Part shown: positions 37,816 through 39,843 of the stretch, one piece after another
How the letters are laid out: the number at the start of each line of letters is the position of its first letter
Numbering within the stretch: the stretch's first letter is position 1
Source of the DNA: a virus
Direction: 5' to 3' (one strand)
Virus record (IMG/VR): IMGVR_UViG_3300032954_000044
Coordinates: 1 to 39,843 of that record
Length of the DNA: 39,843 nt
The notes under the pieces: generated by a model
Told to the model about the DNA's origin: nothing
The model's database searches: none
Seen by the model: the letters and a program-made list of their open reading frames with translations, nothing else
Position numbers and translations under genes: made by a program

Positions 37816-38307
37816 ATGACAGCTAGATTGGCACGGCTCATTGCGGTGTCGGCGTTCTGCGTGTTCGTCTCGGCCTGCTCGTCCGCGACCGCTCCGACGC
37901 CCGAGATCGTCTACGTGACTGCACCCCCGGCAACACCAGCGGCGACACCCGCCGGGACCACGATGCACGCCCTCATGCTCACGTTGTCGCTGCACCGCTC
38001 CGGCAATGAGGCGACGTGGAGCTACGTCACCGGTCTGAGCGGACCGTGCCAGGGCATCCGCGACTTCGCGGACATCGCGCCGGGAACGACCGTCACCGTG
38101 ACGGACCAAGCGGGCACGATCATCGGCTCGGGCAACCTGGCGTTCGATGCGGTGACAAACGACGGTGCGTGCGAACTCGCCGACACGCTTGCGCTCCCGG
38201 ATGCCACCTTCTACTCGATCGCCATCGCCAAGCGCAGCGCGACCACGATTGCCGCCAGCGACCTTGCTGCGCAGGGCTGGCACGTCGACCTGTCGCTCGG
38301 AGGCTGA
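37816..38307 (+). CDS. Secreted lipoprotein, lysogenic-conversion candidate
   Basis: 163 residues from ATG at 37816 (AGGGGC upstream). Signal peptide LARLIAVSAFCVFVSAC with lipobox VSAC, Cys21 lipidated. A Thr/Pro/Ala linker follows (TPEIVYVTAPPATPAATPAG), then a beta domain: HALMLTLSLHRSG, CQGIRDFADIAPGTTVTVTDQAGTIIGSGNLAF, CELADTLALPDATFYSIAIAKRS, GWHVDLSLGG. This domain is common in secreted proteins of GC-rich Gram-positive-type bacteria and has no known activity. Encoded on the plus strand beside the repressor, so probably made in lysogens; exclusion of other phages or a host-surface trait are possible roles. Confidence 0.8.
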   Translation: MTARLARLIAVSAFCVFVSACSSATAPTPEIVYVTAPPATPAATPAGTTMHALMLTLSLHRSGNEATWSYVTGLSGPCQGIRDFADIAPGTTVTVTDQAGTIIGSGNLAFDAVTNDGACELADTLALPDATFYSIAIAKRSATTIAASDLAAQGWHVDLSLGG

Positions 38308-38310
38308 CCG

Positions 38311-38445
38311 ATGTCCGACATCCTCATCGCCGTGACGGCCACGCTGGCTGGCATCCTCACGCTGACTCTGCTGGCGCCGCTCCTGGCGGTCATCGGCATC
38401 TGCGTCATGGCGAAGGGCGCATTCGATGTTCTGGCCGATCGCTGA
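38311..38445 (+). CDS. 44-residue membrane peptide
   Basis: ATG at 38311, 3 bases after the lipoprotein stop, to TGA at 38443-38445. MSDILIAVTATLAGILTLTL followed by LAPLLAVIGICVMAK is one long membrane segment with a short polar tail (GAFDVLADR). Probably co-transcribed with the lipoprotein. Small single-helix proteins in prophage conversion modules can act in exclusion or as toxins, but nothing shows which here. Confidence 0.6.
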   Translation: MSDILIAVTATLAGILTLTLLAPLLAVIGICVMAKGAFDVLADR

Positions 38446-38471
38446 CCCCTCCATGATCTAGGGCGCAAGCC

Positions 38472-38490
38472 GACGGTGTACCGGACCGTC
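38472..38490 (+). repeat. Hairpin GACGGT / ACCGTC
   Basis: Perfect 6-bp stem with a 7-nt loop in the gap between the two tiny membrane ORFs (38446-38532). It may terminate the lipoprotein transcript or structure the leader of the next ORF. Confidence 0.35.
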
Positions 38491-38502
38491 CCACCAATCG
38501 CT

Positions 38503-38516
38503 TCCCCGACAGGGGA
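38503..38516 (+). promoter_or_regulatory. Hairpin sequestering the ribosome site of the 28-residue ORF
   Basis: TCCCC-GACA-GGGGA forms a 5-bp stem that includes part of the GGGGAGGAAGGG purine run 17-30 bases before the ATG at 38533. Opening of the stem could be required for efficient translation of the tiny hydrophobic peptide. Confidence 0.35.
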
Positions 38517-38532
38517 GGAAGGGACCCATCCG

Positions 38533-38619
38533 ATGCCGTTCGGTCACGGCCACATCCCGTTCGACTTCTGGAGCTGGCTGCTCCTGCTGCTCGGTTTCCC
38601 GGTCGCGATCCCGCTCTGA
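38533..38619 (+). CDS. 28-residue hydrophobic peptide
   Basis: ATG at 38533 to TGA at 38617-38619: MPFGHGHIPFDFWSWLLLLL and then GFPVAIPL. One short membrane helix preceded by a His/Phe-rich N-terminus. A purine-rich GGAGGAAGGG lies upstream at a longer than usual distance. Size and hydrophobicity match type I toxin-like peptides or small phage membrane regulators. Reality uncertain. Confidence 0.42.
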   Translation: MPFGHGHIPFDFWSWLLLLLGFPVAIPL

Positions 38620-38623
38620 GATT

Positions 38624-38651
38624 GCCCGGAAAATGCCCGGGGAACGCCCGG
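38624..38651. repeat. Three GCCCGG repeats at 11-bp spacing
   Basis: GCCCGG begins at 38624, 38635 and 38646, with a degenerate GCGCGG at 38656. An 11-bp period places all copies on one helix face. Copies two and three can also pair as CCGGG-GAACG-CCCGG. The position between convergent plus- and minus-strand genes suggests a bidirectional terminator or a protein-binding cluster. Confidence 0.4.
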
Positions 38652-38670
38652 ACATGCGCGGGGCGATGTG

Positions 38671-38886
38671 CTACCGGATCGCCGCGAGCATCTGGCGCAT
38701 CAGCCGTCCTCGCCGGCTCGACAGGCTGAACCGGATGCGGCCCATGTCGACGCGGACGTGCCACGATCCCTCGTTGTCGCGGTACGGGACCACCACGCCC
38801 GCGTCGGCGTGCAACTGGCAGATGGACAGCCCGCAGGGCAGTCCCACGTCACCACGGCCGGGACAGCGGACGACGGCGCACGTCAT
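38671..38886 (-). CDS. Small zinc-site protein downstream of tail genes
   Basis: 71 residues from ATG at 38886 (ATGA overlap). MTCAVVRCPGRGDVGLPCGLSICQLHADA has Cys at 3, 8, 18, 23 and His 26, a compact metal site. The remainder (GSWHVRVDMGRIRFSLSSRRGRLMRQMLAAIR) ends in a basic helix. Last gene of the minus-strand series before the convergent lysogeny module. Function unknown. Confidence 0.6.
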   Translation of the reverse strand: MTCAVVRCPGRGDVGLPCGLSICQLHADAGVVVPYRDNEGSWHVRVDMGRIRFSLSSRRGRLMRQMLAAIR

Positions 38887-39299
38887 GAGTCGGTGATCGA
38901 GTCGAGCGCGCCGAGCAGGAGCCGGATGATCCCGTCGGTCTGACGGGTCAGGGCTGCCACCTGTGCGATCGCCTGACCCTGCGTGGGACTCGCGATACCG
39001 AGGTATGTGGCGTTGTTCGCCAGGGCGAACGCGGCGCGCGATCGGAGCGTCGCCGCGTTCGCCTGCTGCGCGATCACCGGGTTCGGGCCCGGATCCGGAA
39101 GGGCTGCCACTTGCTGTGCGGTCGCGTCGGGCAGGTAGTCGACGCTGGCCCACGTCTCGCGGATCACGAGGTAGGCCGCGAAGGTCGGCGCCTGCCCGGC
39201 GTAGCGCGGCGGGATCGCAGGAGCAGTTGCTTCGACGCCCAAGGAGGCCGCGAACGCGCCGACGTCGCCCGGGGGGAAGGGATAGACGAGCAGCTTCAT
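38883..39299 (-). CDS. Tail-associated hypothetical protein
   Basis: 138 residues, ATG overlapping the stop of the Gly-rich tail protein (ATGA). An N-terminal beta region (KLLVYPFPPGDVGAFAASLG, then YLVIRETWASVDYLPDATA) precedes a helical half (AQQANAATLRSRAAFALANNATYLG, QAIAQVAALTRQTDGIIRLLL). Following a fibre gene, it may be a fibre assembly chaperone or a small fibre component. Function not established. Confidence 0.65.
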   Translation of the reverse strand: MKLLVYPFPPGDVGAFAASLGVEATAPAIPPRYAGQAPTFAAYLVIRETWASVDYLPDATAQQVAALPDPGPNPVIAQQANAATLRSRAAFALANNATYLGIASPTQGQAIAQVAALTRQTDGIIRLLLGALDSITDS

Positions 39300-39843
39300 G
39301 CCGCGAGCTCCAGCACCAGGCCCGCGCTGCCGTTGGAGCCTGCGACACCGGAACCGATCTTGGCGGCGCCGGAGCCGAGCGCGGCAGTGATCGTGCCCGG
39401 TCCGGTCAGCGAGTCGTAGATCAGGATCACGAGTCCACCCCCCCCGCCGCCACCACCACCGGCGCTGCCGGAGCCGGTCCCCGCGGAGCCGTTACCACCG
39501 TTGGCCCGGATGACTCCTGAGCCGTTGGCGATGACCTTGGCGCAGATCAGGATCACACCGCCGCCGCCGCCGCCAGAGCCCGACTGCGTGCCCGAGGCAT
39601 ACGCTCCGCCGCCACCGCCGGTGCCTCCACCGTAGAGTCCGACCGCCGCGCCGGAACCATTGATGAACAACGCCAGCGCAGCTTCGATGCCGGCGCGCGG
39701 AGTTCCGACCAAGGCCGTCGGAGCGTTGAGCGTGCCGGCGCCACCGCCAGCGTGTGTTCCGTCGCCACCGCCCGCGCCCCCCCCCCCCCCCCCCGCGGGG
39801 GTGTTGTACCGGGGGCCCCCGGCCCCGCCCCCCCCAAAAGGGG
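39296..39843 (-). CDS. Glycine-rich tail protein, C-terminal part (enters from contig end)
   Basis: Open from about 39777 to TGA at 39296. Residues include PRAGIEAALALFINGSGAAVGLYGG, long Gly runs (GGGTGGGGGAYASG), KVIANGSGVIRANGGNG and LVILIYDSLTGPGTITAALG, ending LVLELAA. The pattern IxANGSGVIRANGGNG with Gly-rich blocks is the Gly-rich collagen-like fold found at fibre tips that bind host receptors. It continues the frame cut at position 1. Upstream of 39777 the sequence is doubtful. Confidence 0.78.
   Translation of the reverse strand, partial: PFGGGGAGGPRYNTPAGGGGGGAGGGDGTHAGGGAGTLNAPTALVGTPRAGIEAALALFINGSGAAVGLYGGGTGGGGGAYASGTQSGSGGGGGGVILICAKVIANGSGVIRANGGNGSAGTGSGSAGGGGGGGGGLVILIYDSLTGPGTITAALGSGAAKIGSGVAGSNGSAGLVLELAA
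39777..39843. other. Low-quality poly-C contig end
   Basis: A run of 18 C (39777-39794) is followed by further C/G homopolymer blocks and CAAAAGGGG. This interrupts an otherwise good Gly-coding frame. The opening bases 1-16 are likewise only C and G. It looks like assembly or base-calling failure in a Gly-codon repeat rather than biology. Confidence 0.7.

Overview
This window looks like the nearly complete genome of a temperate tailed phage (Caudoviricetes, siphovirus-like gene order) of a GC-rich bacterium, read as a prophage or a virion/metagenome contig. The reasons are a full head-tail gene series (terminase, portal, MuF, prohead protease, HK97-type capsid, connectors, tail tube, frameshifted tail chaperones, tape measure, tip proteins) plus a tyrosine integrase, excisionase, attP and repressor. 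GC content is very high, GTG starts are frequent, and genes are packed with 1-11 base overlaps. The host cannot be fixed from the sequence. An Actinomycetota or Chloroflexota host would fit the GC content and the style of the lipoprotein and recombination proteins, but that is inference.

Layout. Almost all genes lie on the minus strand, so transcription runs from about 37.2 kb down to 1 and, across the contig ends, into 39.8-38.7 kb. From the repressor region downward: 37.2-33.6 kb, early genes with a small HTH protein, a Cas4/RecB-like nuclease, a RecT-like annealing protein and an HNH protein. 33.6-28.3 kb, a C5-cytosine methyltransferase, a DPPY methyltransferase, a replication-initiation-like HTH protein, a DUF4326 protein, a PD-(D/E)XK nuclease and a secreted RlpA-like protein with a tRNA-like sequence inside its gene. 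28.3-26.0 kb, excisionase, integrase, and an attP built on the 3' half of a tRNA-Gln(CUG), flanked by short direct repeats. 25.9-22.3 kb, a small HTH protein, a possible Panacea-like protein, several small membrane proteins, a papain-family peptidase and a two-helix holin candidate. 21.8-1 kb, the packaging and virion genes. The only plus-strand genes are at 37.3-38.6 kb: an XRE repressor, a secreted lipoprotein and two tiny membrane peptides, which is the arrangement of a lysogeny/conversion module. 38.7-39.3 kb holds two small genes downstream of the Gly-rich tail protein.

The two contig ends fall inside one glycine-rich tail protein gene: its N-terminal 550 codons run off position 1 and its C-terminal part enters from position 39843. 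The genome is therefore probably circular or circularly permuted, about 39.9 kb, and broken by assembly in a GC-only repeat. The last ~67 bases look like low-quality poly-C sequence.

The most notable points are two programmed -1 frameshift candidates with canonical X XXY YYZ heptamers. One is the expected tail-chaperone shift (CCCAAAC). The other, CCCTTTA followed by a 6-nt spacer and a perfect hairpin, would fuse the portal to a MuF-type head protein that has no suitable start of its own. Inserted surface domains are seen in the capsid, connector and tail-tube proteins. A papain-type peptidase sits beside the holin candidate and no canonical endolysin is recognised. A promoter/operator region predicts a leaderless early mRNA.
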